Assembly: GCA_963786395.1 (NCBI GenBank) | Contig: CAWAZD010000001.1 | Location: 372,001-436,000 of the forward strand | Length of the DNA: 64,000 bases | Direction of reading: 5' to 3' | DNA from: Fen-1301 sp963786395 | Lineage (GTDB): Bacteria; Bacteroidota; Ignavibacteria; Ignavibacteriales; Ignavibacteriaceae | Shown here: one piece after another, positions 47,346 through 58,188 of the stretch | Numbering within the stretch: the first letter of the stretch is position 1 | How the letters are laid out: each line of letters opens with the position of its first letter | Translations under genes and position numbers: made by a program | Notes under the pieces: generated by a model | Seen by the model: the letters and a program-made list of their open reading frames with translations, nothing else | Database searches by the model: none | What the model was told of the DNA's origin: nothing

Positions 47346-49913
47346 ATGAAATCAACAATACTGATTCTCCTTTCATTTATAATTCCATTCATCATATTCA
47401 ATCATTCAACAACAGATGATGTTAATAAAAATCCCAAAGAAGATGAAAGAGTTTCCGGTGCTTTGCAGTCATTGGATTTCTGGACAATCCAGAGGGCTTA
47501 CCCGAATAAAAATATTCCGGATAATTTGTATTATAAAGCTTTCATGGAGCAAAAGGAAAAGTTATTTAAATCAAATGATACTAAAGTTGATTGGCAGGAA
47601 CTGGGTCCTCAGAATATTGGGGGCAGAACACTTGCCCTGGATATAAACCCAATAAATCCGAACACTTTATATGCCGGATCTGCAAGCGGAGGTTTGTGGA
47701 GGAGCTACACCGGCGGTGTTGGAGTTAAAGCATGGAATTATATTCCCACAGGCTTCCCGGTGCTAAGCGTGGGAGCCATTGCTATAGATCCATTGGATAC
47801 AAATGTAATTTATATTGGCACCGGTGAAGTATATGGATATCAAAATTCAATCGGCGGGCTAAATATCAGGACCACACGCGGGAGCTACGGTATCGGTCTT
47901 CTTAAAACAACAGATAATGGATCAACATGGAGCAAATCTATAGACTGGAGTTACAACCAGGCAAGAGGCATTGAGGTAATAAGAATTGATCCTTCAAATT
48001 CCAATATTGTTTATGCGGGAACTACTGAAGGTATGTTTAAAACCACCAACGCCGGAGCGTCATGGAATCAAATGCATACTGTTATAATGACAACAGATAT
48101 TCTGATTGATAAACAAAACTCTCAATTTATTTTAGAGGCATGCGGCAATCTTAACAGCACGGGTGCAGGAATTTATCGATCAACTAATGGCGGGAATACA
48201 TGGACTCAGATTACAGCAAATATTCCGCTATTCGGCGGAAAAATATTACTCGCAGGTTATTCGGGAAATGCTAATGTTTGTTTTGCAAGTGTTGGTTACG
48301 GAACTGTTGATGGAGCCGGCACGGAACTCCTCAAAAGTACTGATTTCGGTGCTAGCTGGAGCTTACTAAATAATGCTGATTATTCTACTTATCAGGGATG
48401 GTATTCTCATTTTGTAATTCCTCATCCAACAGACGCTTCAAAAATATTGTGTGCCGGAATTGATGTATTCAAATCCATAGACGGCGGACAAACACTTACT
48501 AATAAATCCGATTGGTCAGCTTGGTTTTTTGGCGTACCGCCTGTAGGCGGACCTGAAGGACCATCTAATTATTCCCATGCTGATCATCATGCTTATGTAA
48601 TAAATCCTTTAAACCCGGATATGGTATATTTCGGAAATGACGGCGGAGTATTTCGTACAACAGATTTTGGCGAAACATTTCAGGGATGCAATGGCGGTTA
48701 CCAAACCACACAGTTTTATAAAAGGATCGGTGTATCAAAAGTTGACAGCACAAGAATAATCGGAGGGCTTCAGGATAATGCTACTGCTGTTTGGGAAGGT
48801 ACTCTTGCATGGAGAAGAGGAATTGGCGGGGACGGATGCTGTGCTCAGATATCTCCCACAAAAACAGATACTATGTATGGTTCAGGTCAGTATCTTTATT
48901 TAAACAGATCAACCAATAAAGGATTGTCCTGGAGTTATATTGCTCCCAATAGTGCAAACTCAGCTTTTAATGCTCCATTTCTTCTGGCTCCATCAAACCC
49001 TAAAATTATTTATGCCGGCGGGGAACAATTATTTAAGTCAACAAATGCGGGAAATAATTGGACCACTATGAATAGTGGTAACACAATAAATGGTGACCCT
49101 ATATTATCTATTGCTGTTTCATTTACAAATCCTGATTCGGTTTATTTGACAACAGCCCCTACTAATTTCCCCGCAGGCATTTACAGATCAGTTAATGGCG
49201 GAGGTGCATGGACAAATATAACCGGCAGTCTTCCTGACCGGTATCCTGTTGATGTTTCTGTTGATCCCCGAAATTCAGCAATAGTTTATGTGGTGTTTTC
49301 CGGATTCGGTACTTCACATTTATTCAAATCATTAGATGGTGGTAATAACTGGACTGATATTGGCAAGGGGCTTCCTGATGTTCCAACATCAGCTGTTTGT
49401 CTGGATCCTTTTAATCCTTCAATTATTTATGTGGGAAATGATCTTGGAGTTTTTTATTCGTTGGATAATGGAACCACATGGAAAGATTTAAATAGCGGCA
49501 TCCCGGGTACTGCATTAGTTATGGATCTTGCAATAATCCCGGTTAACAAAATGTTAATCGTTGCAACACATGGTAGAGGTGTATACAGAATACCGCTTCT
49601 TACAATTACATCTGTGAATAACGGCAGCAATTCAATTCCGGAAGGATTTGTTCTGCAGCAGAATTACCCTAATCCTTTTAACGGAGGCACAGTAATTAAA
49701 TATTCCATCCCGCATACGGGTTATGTGTCATTAATAATATATGATATAACAGGAAAAGAAGTAAAAGTTTTAGTATCAGGCAATATTACAGCCGGAGAAC
49801 ATACAGCTATAATTAGAGATAATGATTTTGCAAGACTTTCAAGCGGAGTATATCTTTACAAATTAACAACTAAAGAATTTTCATCAACAAGGAAGCTGGT
49901 TGTTCTGAAATAA
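47346..49913 (+). CDS. Secreted beta-propeller protein with T9SS C-terminal domain
   Basis: 855 residues. After a signal-like helix (4-19), about 600 residues of sortilin/BNR-like repeats recur as NPxxxYxG and TTDxGxSW forms (NTLYAGSASGGLWRS, KTTDNGSTWSK, IVYAGTTEGMFKTTNAGASW). The last 80 residues are a type A T9SS sorting domain: GFVLQQNYPNPFNGGTVIKY, YDITGKEVKVL, GVYLYKLTT, ending RKLVVLK. It is predicted to be exported to the surface or released. The ligand is unknown. Confidence 0.93.
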   Translation: MKSTILILLSFIIPFIIFNHSTTDDVNKNPKEDERVSGALQSLDFWTIQRAYPNKNIPDNLYYKAFMEQKEKLFKSNDTKVDWQELGPQNIGGRTLALDINPINPNTLYAGSASGGLWRSYTGGVGVKAWNYIPTGFPVLSVGAIAIDPLDTNVIYIGTGEVYGYQNSIGGLNIRTTRGSYGIGLLKTTDNGSTWSKSIDWSYNQARGIEVIRIDPSNSNIVYAGTTEGMFKTTNAGASWNQMHTVIMTTDILIDKQNSQFILEACGNLNSTGAGIYRSTNGGNTWTQITANIPLFGGKILLAGYSGNANVCFASVGYGTVDGAGTELLKSTDFGASWSLLNNADYSTYQGWYSHFVIPHPTDASKILCAGIDVFKSIDGGQTLTNKSDWSAWFFGVPPVGGPEGPSNYSHADHHAYVINPLNPDMVYFGNDGGVFRTTDFGETFQGCNGGYQTTQFYKRIGVSKVDSTRIIGGLQDNATAVWEGTLAWRRGIGGDGCCAQISPTKTDTMYGSGQYLYLNRSTNKGLSWSYIAPNSANSAFNAPFLLAPSNPKIIYAGGEQLFKSTNAGNNWTTMNSGNTINGDPILSIAVSFTNPDSVYLTTAPTNFPAGIYRSVNGGGAWTNITGSLPDRYPVDVSVDPRNSAIVYVVFSGFGTSHLFKSLDGGNNWTDIGKGLPDVPTSAVCLDPFNPSIIYVGNDLGVFYSLDNGTTWKDLNSGIPGTALVMDLAIIPVNKMLIVATHGRGVYRIPLLTITSVNNGSNSIPEGFVLQQNYPNPFNGGTVIKYSIPHTGYVSLIIYDITGKEVKVLVSGNITAGEHTAIIRDNDFARLSSGVYLYKLTTKEFSSTRKLVVLK

Positions 49914-50174
49914 AATTCTTCAGGAAAGTATCGTCTTATTTAGATTTATTGAGATAACAGGGGAAAATGTGGTTCGTGTGATAGGAACTATCTATCATAT
50001 ATGATTTATAATATCACATGATAGTGCTTAATTCAAACATGTGAGTTCAGGCAATTCTAATTATTCCATCCGTTTTAGTTTAAACCATAAAATTATTTGA
50101 TCTTCAAACGGGGAGATCATAATTATTTATTATTTATAATTCAAATAACATTAAATTTATTTAAGGAGGTTTAT

Positions 50175-50765
50175 ATGGCGAGGAAGATATTACTGTCAAT
50201 CGTCATTCCTTTACTATTTATTTTTATGATAGTACTTCAGATGAGTTGTGCTAATAATGAGAAAAAGGGAATGACCAAAGAAGAAATGGTAAAGAAAGGA
50301 GCGTATCTTGTGAATCTGGGAGGATGCAATGATTGCCATTCACCGAAGATAATGACACAGATGGGTCCTGTACCTGATACTACAAAACTTTTATCAGGGC
50401 ACCCTGAAAATGAACCCTTGCTTCCAATAGATGCCAATTTGGTTCAACCAGGCAAATGGTATATGTCGGGTGCAGACCTTACAAGCTGGGTTGGTCCATG
50501 GGGAGTTTCATTTCCGGCTAATCTGACACCTGACGGTCCAACCGGTACAGGGACATGGACTGATGAAATATTTATAAAAGCGATGAGGACAGGAAAACAT
50601 ATGGGAATCGGAAGACCAATTCTTCCACCGATGCCATGGCAGGCATTTGCGCAGGTAAATGATGAAGACCTTAAAGCAATATTTGCCTACCTGCAGTCAC
50701 TGCCACCTGTTCATAATAAAGTGCCAGACCCGATTCCACCCGATCATTTAACTGCTTCAAAGTAA
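50175..50765 (+). CDS. Lipoprotein c-type cytochrome
   Basis: 196 residues from ATG 50175, which follows a strong aaggaggt. The signal peptide ends in lipobox LQMSC (Cys25). One haem site CNDCH (51-55) follows, with Met residues in a GRPILPPMPW stretch as likely axial ligand, and ends PPVHNKVPDPIPPDH. It resembles the cytochrome domain of periplasmic dehydrogenases. It is probably an electron carrier at the outer face of a membrane. Confidence 0.92.
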   Translation: MARKILLSIVIPLLFIFMIVLQMSCANNEKKGMTKEEMVKKGAYLVNLGGCNDCHSPKIMTQMGPVPDTTKLLSGHPENEPLLPIDANLVQPGKWYMSGADLTSWVGPWGVSFPANLTPDGPTGTGTWTDEIFIKAMRTGKHMGIGRPILPPMPWQAFAQVNDEDLKAIFAYLQSLPPVHNKVPDPIPPDHLTASK

Positions 50766-50780
50766 CAACAATAATTAATT

Positions 50781-50804
50781 TGCCCACACAGTGGGCATTT
50801 TTTT
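50781..50804 (+). terminator. Intrinsic terminator after the cytochrome gene
   Basis: A perfect 7-base stem (50781-50787 with 50791-50797), an aca loop and seven T residues. Confidence 0.92.
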
Positions 50805-50913
50805 ACCCTTTTTAGAATTAATTTTTCTAAATGGATTGAATTGGTTAATCTTTTACGGTAAGTTTGTTGTCTAATATTTTCTATAAAAAATCATATATCT
50901 TGCAGAGTAAAAG

Positions 50914-52019
50914 ATGTCAACTAAGAAAAAATCAATATATTTTATAATTATTGTTATCATTATTGTTGCTGTAACCGCAATAAAAATGACAACTTCCAAC
51001 ACGGAAAAGAGGGGTATTCCCGCACCTTTGGTTGTTAAAGGAAATGCTGCAAGAGGTGAAATAGTAAACAGCCTCTCATTTACCGGCGATATTATGCCGA
51101 TTCAACAGGCAACAATATACTCAAAGGTAAACGGGAACCTTGAGAAAATATTTGTAGACATTGGTTCTGTTGTTTCGCAGGGTCAGGTTCTTGCCCTAAT
51201 TGATACTACCATTTATTCTCAGAATGCGAAACAGGCGAACGCAAGTTATTATCAGGCAGATGTAAATTACCAGAATAATAAAATAAATTATGAACGAAGC
51301 AAAAAACTATTTGAACAAAATCTTATAGCAAGGCAGGACCTTGAAAATGCAAAAACGTCAATGGATGGATCACTTGCGCAAAAACAAGCCGCCTACGCCA
51401 ATTACTCAAATGCCATTACCCAGTTAAGTTACTGTAAAGTTATTGCTCCTTTCAGCGGGATAATAACTAAAAGATATTTTGATCCAGGGAGCATATATAA
51501 ATTCAACCGGAGCAAGCCCAAATTCATCGCTTTATATACTTATGAATGTAACTCAATTAAAATCATATCTGAATATCCCCGAAAAAAATGTTCCTCTTAT
51601 GAATAAAGTAACTGGGATTGGTAGTAACTGCAGATGCTTTACCAGGGGTGAAATTTAAAGCAATTGTAAAAAAAATAAGCGGAGCTGTTGATCTTACCAC
51701 CAGGACCATGCAGGTAGAGATTGATATTGAGAATCCGGATAAAATATTAAAACCAGGAATGTTTGCAAATATTACAATGGTAATGGATAAAAAAGAGAAT
51801 GCTCTTACCCTTCCAAATCAGGTTGTTCCGGATGACGACAAAGGCAATTTTGTTTATTTATTAAAACCAGATTCAACTGTTGAAAAAAGATATGTGAAGA
51901 TTGGTATTAAACAGGATACAAAATTTGAAGTCCTCTCCGGTATTACAGAAAATGATCCCCTTGTATTTGTTGGTCAAAGTCTGGTTAAAGATAAAATGAA
52001 AGTTAAAATAGCGAAATAA
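50914..52019 (+). CDS. RND efflux periplasmic adaptor (frame broken)
   Basis: Membrane-fusion protein of a tripartite pump. An N-terminal anchor helix (7-24) leads to the biotinyl-lipoyl half motif (SKVNGNLEKIFVDIGSVVSQ), a coiled hairpin with NYERSKKLFEQNLIARQDLE, and the second half (YCKVIAPFSGIITKRYFDPG). Then come the beta barrel (TRTMQVEIDIENPDKILKPG) and a membrane-proximal domain. Frames change near 51490 and 51570-51610. The RND pump starts 3 bases after the stop. Confidence 0.93.
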
Positions 52020-52022
52020 ATT

Positions 52023-55000
52023 ATGTGGTTAACAAGATTAGCATTAAAATATCCTATAACAACATTAATGGCGGCAATTGCCGTTCTTGTACTTGGACTT
52101 GTTTCCTTTTCACAGCTTCCAATCGATATGCTTCCAAATATTCAGATTCCTGTTGTAAGTGTTATTACTTATAACACGGGTGCCGGTCCTATCGATATGG
52201 AACAGACTGTAACTGTTCCAATTGAAAGAGCAGTTAGTTCTACAAATGATGTAAGTTATGTGCAATCTTCAACTCGTGAAGGTGTTTCTCAGGTAAGAGT
52301 AAATTTTAACTGGGAAGCTAATACAGATGTCGGGTTAATAGATGTAATTCAAAAAGTTAACAGGGTACTGAATTTATTACCAACTGCAGCTTCGCAGCCG
52401 TTGGTGCTGAGATTTGATATTACAAATATTCCAGTATGTACAATTGCCCTAAACGGAGATCTTGACCAGAGAGCTCTTATACGATCTTGCCTATAATGTT
52501 ATTGAACCTCAATTGGAACATATTCCGGGAGTGGCATTTGCCCAGGTATCCGGGGGTCAGATCAGGGAAATTCATATACAGGTTGACAGGAACCGCATTG
52601 AAGCAATGAATCTTACTCTGGATCAGGTTAATGCTGCAGTTTCAACTTCGAATTTAATTGTCCCTTCAGGTGATCTTAAATCCGGTGTATATGATTATTC
52701 TCTGAAAACAGAAAGCCAGTTTAATGTTGTTGAACCGATTGGAAATGTTGTAGTTAAGACTATCAATGGAATTGCCTATCAGGATTAGGGATATTGCTTA
52801 TGTAGAAGATTCTTTCCAGGAACAAACTGAAATTGTTAGAACAAATGGAAAGCCCGGAGTTATTTTAAGAGTCCAGAAAACATCAAATGCTAATACGGTT
52901 GATGTTGTTAATGCTATAATAAATTCTTTAACCCATTTAAGGGATGTGCCTCAGTCAGTAAAAGCTTCCATTGGGACTGATCAGAGTCTTTACATTAAAC
53001 AATCAATTAGCGGGTTAAAGCAGGAAGCCATGCTGGGTGCTTTCCTGGCAATGATAGTTATCCTGATTTTCCTGCGTAATTCAAGAAGTGCAATGATAAT
53101 CTTTCTCGCTATTCCTTTATCAATACTTGTTACATTTATTTTCTTCCGCTTCAGCGAATTACTTTAAATATTATGACATTCGGCGGTCTAGCTTTGGGTA
53201 TTGGACGTCTTGTAGATGATTCCATTGTTGAACTTGAAGCAATATCCAGACATTATGGAACTATGGGCGGGCAGAAAATACCAAAAGTTCAGGCAACTCT
53301 TGATGCGGCATTTGAAGTAGCAGCTCCAATTTTTATTTCTACTCTAACAACAGTAATAGTTTTTTTACCCGTTATCTTTTTGACCGGTATAGCAAAACTA
53401 CTTTTTCAGCCGCTTGTTATTACAATTGCAGTTGCACTTTTTGCTTCGTTCTTTGTCTCAAGAACCGTTACTCCGCTATTGTGTTTGAAGTTTATGCACG
53501 CGGAAAAACATGCTGATCCTGATTCTAAAAAACTTATTGACCGTATGAAGATATTGGCGGTCAGATTATTGGATTTTATAGATAATCAATACCAGCTTGG
53601 ATTGATGTATTCACTTTCTCACCGCAGAACAATAGTTTTTGGAATTCTTGGAACCGCAATTTTATCTTTATTCCTTTTTAAATTTATTGGTACTGAATTT
53701 TTCCCCGATACTGATGAAGGTCAGTTAACAATCTCACTACGGCTTCCTATCGGAACAAGGATTGAAGAGACAGAGAAATATGTAACTAAAATCGAAGGAA
53801 TTATAAGGAAAAATGTACCTGAAGCTCAAACAGTAATATCAGATCTTGGAGTTCCATCAGCAAAAAGCGGCAGCTCGTTTGGAGGTAATTCCGGAAGTCA
53901 TGCTGCCAACATTTCAGTATCTCTGGTACCTTATGATCAAAGAACCAGATCTGTTTTTGATGTTGTAAAAGAACTTCGCCCAAAAGTTATGAACCTCCCC
54001 GGTGCTGAGATAATTATAACTACCGGCGGGTTCCTTAAGAGGTTATTGAATTTCGGGTCTTCTGCACCAATTGATGTAATCATAAATGGCAATGATTTTG
54101 AAATAGCCAATAACCTTGCTCTCCAGGTTTCAGCTGCTGTGAAATCTACTCAGGGTGCCACAGATATTCAGATCAGCCGTGAACTTAACCTTCCCGAATT
54201 GCGTATTAAAATCAACAGGGAAAAAGCCGGTTCAATGGGTGTAAATGTTCAGCAGATATCGAATACAATTGCAACTGCAATCAGCGGAACAGTCGCTTCT
54301 ATTTATACCGATCCCGTTACAGGTAATCAATATAATATGCTGGTCCGTTTATCTGAAGATTACAGAGATCAGATTGAGGACATAAGCAACCTTTCTGTAA
54401 TGAATACTCAGGGGCAGCTTGTCAAACTCAGTAACCTGATTGATGTTGAAATGGCTAAGTCTCCTATTCAGATTGACAGAAAATACCAGGAAAGAATAGT
54501 CGAAATTACCGGTAATACTTCGGGCAGGGATCTTGGCAGTATATCGAAAGAGATTGAATCCAAAATCTCTTACATCAAAGTTCCACAGGGTTTCTCTATA
54601 ACCATGAGCGGTAATATTGAACAGCAGAATAAAACATTTAGCGACCTCGGCGTAGCGCTTTTACTAGCTATTCTACTTGTCTATATGGTAATGGCTTCTC
54701 AGTTCCAGTCATTGATAGATCCATTTATAATCATGTTCACTGTACCCCTGGGAATGATTGGAGTTTTATGGGCATTGTTTATCACCAACACAACACTTTC
54801 CGTTACTTCTTTTGAAGGAGTAATTGTAATGATAGGAATAGTTGTGTCTAATGGAATCCTTTTAGTAGATTATACTAATAAGGTTCGTAAAAGCGGCGTT
54901 GAGTTACATGAAGCCGTAATAAAAGCGGGGCGCACAAGATTACGTCCGATTTTGATGACAACACTTGCCACAGTATTGGGATTGATTCCGCTAGCTCTTG

Positions 55001-55167
55001 GAATTGGCGGGGAAACTTCTCAGGCTCCTCTGGCAATTGCTGTTATAGGTGGTTTAACTATATCTACTTTATTGACCTTGTTTTTTGTACCTACCTTATA
55101 TACTGTGTTTGAAGAGAGGTTCAGAAAAAACATGACAACTGATAATGAGGAAATTGATAATGTATAA
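52023..55167 (+). CDS. RND efflux pump, AcrB/HAE1 type (frame broken in the first third)
   Basis: Proton-driven inner-membrane exporter of about 1047 codons. It starts MWLTRLALKYPITTLMAAIA. The periplasmic SQLPIDMLPNIQIPVVSV and the second half with LGALLAILLVYMVMASQF-like helix, GLIPLALGIGG and VGIVVSNGILLVDYTNK are typical. Near 53170 the helix 4 motif GGLALGIGRLVDDSIVELEA carries the coupling Asp pair. Frames change near 52480, 52770 and 53165; the last 664 residues are clean. It overlaps the TolC gene by 8 bases. Confidence 0.95.
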
Positions 55168-56434
55168 AATCTCTCAATTATTTTTCTTCATATTTATTTT
55201 TTCCGGAATAATATTCGGTCAGCAGGATTCACTCACATTAAACGAGTGTGTCAACATTGCACTGAAAAATAATCCTCAGATGAAACTTGCCGAAAGTAAT
55301 TATGATTATAATTATTCCAATGTTGTTTTAACACGATCGGGTCTTTTCCCGCAGATTTCGCTCGGCGCCGGATGGAGCAGAAACGGAGGAACTTTTTTTC
55401 AGGGTCCTACCGCTTTACCCCGCACGTTTGCTACTTATAATGCAGGATTCCAGGGCTCCCTTTTACTAACTGACTTTGGCAAAACTTATACAAAATTATC
55501 CGGTTTTTCGGAATTAGCAGACGCCTCCTCTCAGGATGTTATTAATGCCAGGCAGACATTAATTCTTAATACATACACTGCATATTTTTCTTACCTGCAG
55601 GCACTAAGACTGGAAAAAGTAAGTATAGAATCACTTAACCAGGCAACTGAACATCTCAAATTATCCAAATCATTATATGAAGTAGGACGCAGCCCCCAGT
55701 TTGATGTTATTAAAGCAGAATCAGATGAAGCAACAGCCCGTGTAAATTTAATAAATGCGGAAAATAATATAGAGATTAACCGCCTCCAGTTTGAGAATAT
55801 ACTTAACATAAAACTCGCCTCCGGATTTGCGCTGAAGGATGAGTTCGAGATTATAAGAGATTCTGTTAGTGAAGCAACTTCATTAGATATAGCTATGCAG
55901 AAAAGACCCGAAGTTATTGCAAGTAAATACAGGGTTGATGCTAATAAGTCTTTTGTTACTTCGGCCTGGACTGCAAACCTTCCTACAATTTCCGGTTCTG
56001 CCGGTTATAACTGGAAAAGTTTTAATATTGATGGAATATATCCTAACTCATGGAGTCTGGGATTAACGATTTCCCTTCCTATATTTCAGGGATTTGCCCT
56101 GGACGCCGGTATTCAGCAGGCTAAAGCAAATCTTGATATTGCACAATCAACTTACGACCTCACAGTACAAGCTATTACACTTGATGTAAGACAACAGTTT
56201 TCAAACCTAAGGCTTTCTCAGAACCAAATAGCGGCATCAAGGTCACTCCTTAAAACTGCCCAAGAAACTTTGCGTCTTGCCGAAGCAAGATTTAAAGAAG
56301 AGATTGGCAGCGCTGTTGAAGTTACTGATGCAAGAGTGGGATATTATAACGCACAGGTTCTAATGATTCAGGCACTTTATAATTACCAGGTCACTTATGC
56401 CAGACTCCAGCGTTCTATGGGTACACTGAATTAA
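55160..56434 (+). CDS. TolC-like outer membrane efflux protein
   Basis: 424 residues from ATG 55160, chosen because gagg precedes it by about 10 bases and the signal peptide (FFFIFIFSGIIFGQ) then has the right length. Two OEP repeats follow: LTLNECVNIALKNNPQMKLA and SLDIAMQKRPEVIASKYRVD, each with long helices. It forms the outer-membrane duct for the upstream pump. The three genes form one operon. Confidence 0.94.
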   Translation: MYKISQLFFFIFIFSGIIFGQQDSLTLNECVNIALKNNPQMKLAESNYDYNYSNVVLTRSGLFPQISLGAGWSRNGGTFFQGPTALPRTFATYNAGFQGSLLLTDFGKTYTKLSGFSELADASSQDVINARQTLILNTYTAYFSYLQALRLEKVSIESLNQATEHLKLSKSLYEVGRSPQFDVIKAESDEATARVNLINAENNIEINRLQFENILNIKLASGFALKDEFEIIRDSVSEATSLDIAMQKRPEVIASKYRVDANKSFVTSAWTANLPTISGSAGYNWKSFNIDGIYPNSWSLGLTISLPIFQGFALDAGIQQAKANLDIAQSTYDLTVQAITLDVRQQFSNLRLSQNQIAASRSLLKTAQETLRLAEARFKEEIGSAVEVTDARVGYYNAQVLMIQALYNYQVTYARLQRSMGTLN

Positions 56435-56632
56435 TAGAAATAACCCGCTAGTTTTGTCTAAACCGGGAGAATATAAATATTTCCGAATCTAACGAAGCGA
56501 ACAATCTGCTCCCGTCTACCACTATATATTTTCTGTCACTATTCATATTTTTATTTGATATGAACAAAAGTTAAATTAAATCTGTTATAATTTGTTTATT
56601 TTTACATTTTACAATAATAATTTAATTGCCTT

Positions 56633-57427
56633 TTGGAACACGATAACGAAAACAAACCGGTTTTTGGTAAGGGAATTACGGGTTTATTAGAAACCGTTGC
56701 AGGACTTACAAAGTTTTCACTGATGTTCTTTAAGGAAGTATTATTTCCACCCTATGAAATTGCCGAAATTAAGACACACATTGAAGATCTGGGAATAAAA
56801 ACACTTCCAATAGTTACTGTTACAGGCTTTATTATTGGTCTGGTGCTTGCCATGCAAAGTGCACCGGTGTTAGTGCGGTTCGGTGCTGAATCTTTCCTTC
56901 CAAGTATGGTCTCCCTATCTGTTATAAGAGAACTAGGACCTGTTTTAACTGCACTCATTTTTGCGGGACGAGTTAGTTCAGGTATCGGGGCAGAATTAAG
57001 TTCAATGAGGGTCACAGAACAGATAGATGCAATGGAAGTTTCTGCTGTAAATCCATTCAGGTTTTTGGTTGTTACAAGAGTTCTTGCTTGCATTTTTATC
57101 CTACCTATTCTCACGCTTTATGTAAATTTTCTGGCAGTAATGGGTGGTTTTGTGGCTATTTATCTTTCACAGGGTATGCATTTCAAATTATATACTACAG
57201 CTGTTTTCAAATCGCTTGACTTCTCTGATTTTATACCGGGGTTGGCAAAGACGCTTGTTTTTGGTTTTATAGTTGGAGTAGTAGGGGCATATAAAGGCTA
57301 TAATGCAACAAATGGAACTGTGGGTGTGGGGCGTGCATCAACAAGTGCAGTAGTAATGGCTTCATTATTAATACTTCTTACAGATATGGTTTTGGTTAGA
57401 ATTACGGTGATGTTATGGAGCAATTGA
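56633..57427 (+). CDS. mlaE: MlaE-type lipid ABC permease
   Basis: 264 residues with the MlaE hallmarks AMQSAPVLVRFGAESFLPS, SVIRELGPVLTALIFAGRVS and SSMRVTEQIDAMEVSAVNPF, plus five hydrophobic helices. It moves phospholipids between the membranes with MlaF and MlaD. The start is TTG. The 198-base gap before it has no gene. Its stop overlaps the mlaF ATG (TGATG). Confidence 0.95.
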   Translation: MEHDNENKPVFGKGITGLLETVAGLTKFSLMFFKEVLFPPYEIAEIKTHIEDLGIKTLPIVTVTGFIIGLVLAMQSAPVLVRFGAESFLPSMVSLSVIRELGPVLTALIFAGRVSSGIGAELSSMRVTEQIDAMEVSAVNPFRFLVVTRVLACIFILPILTLYVNFLAVMGGFVAIYLSQGMHFKLYTTAVFKSLDFSDFIPGLAKTLVFGFIVGVVGAYKGYNATNGTVGVGRASTSAVVMASLLILLTDMVLVRITVMLWSN

Positions 57428-58188
57428 TGGTCGAGGTAAAAAACCTGACTAAAAGGTTTGACGATAATTTAGTACTTGATGATATCTCGCTTGATGTTAA
57501 AACTGGAGAGAATGCAGTAGTTTTCGGAAGAAGTGGAACAGGGAAAAGTGTATTATTAAAATGTATTGTAAAACTACTTATACCTGATGCCGGAGAAATT
57601 ATTGTTGACGGAAAGAATGTTTATGAATTGAAAGAAAAAGATCTGAATGAATTAAGAAAAAGTATAGGGTTTCTTTTTCAGGGTTCGGCACTCTATGATT
57701 CTATGAGTGTCCGTGAAAATCTTGAATTCCCGCTAATAAGAAACAAAAAAGAAATGTCAGCTTCTGAAAGAACTGAAAAAGTTAAAAAGGCACTTAAAGA
57801 TGTTTCACTTGAAGATGCTATTGATAAGATGCCGGATGAATTATCCGGTGGAATGAAAAAACGTATAGGACTTGCAAGAACTATTATTTCAGAACCCAAA
57901 CTTATTCTGTATGATGAACCTACTACCGGTCTTGATCCTATTACTGTCAAGGAGATCAGTCAGCTGATTAAAGATCTGCAGAAGGATCTTGATGTTACTT
58001 CAATTATTGTTACTCATGACCTTCTTTGCGCTCAGATTATTTCTGACAGGGCTATTGTACTTAATGAAGGAAAAATAATCTATGACGGTGGTCTGGAGGA
58101 ACTAACTACCAGTGATGATAAATTTCTTAAAGATTTTTTTACAAATGAAAATATAAATGGTAAGAACGGGAGCTTAAATGGCAAATAA
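57427..58188 (+). CDS. mlaF: MlaF-type lipid ABC ATPase
   Basis: About 253 residues: Walker A GRSGTGKSV, Q-loop FLFQGSALYDSMSVREN, signature LSGGMKKRIGLART, Walker B LILYDEPTTGLDP, H-loop VTHDL. The Met at 57427 is chosen because tggag sits 7 bases before it and overlaps the mlaE stop; an ATG at 57415 also reads in frame but lacks a ribosome site. mlaD starts 11 bases before its stop. Confidence 0.95.
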   Translation: MVEVKNLTKRFDDNLVLDDISLDVKTGENAVVFGRSGTGKSVLLKCIVKLLIPDAGEIIVDGKNVYELKEKDLNELRKSIGFLFQGSALYDSMSVRENLEFPLIRNKKEMSASERTEKVKKALKDVSLEDAIDKMPDELSGGMKKRIGLARTIISEPKLILYDEPTTGLDPITVKEISQLIKDLQKDLDVTSIIVTHDLLCAQIISDRAIVLNEGKIIYDGGLEELTTSDDKFLKDFFTNENINGKNGSLNGK

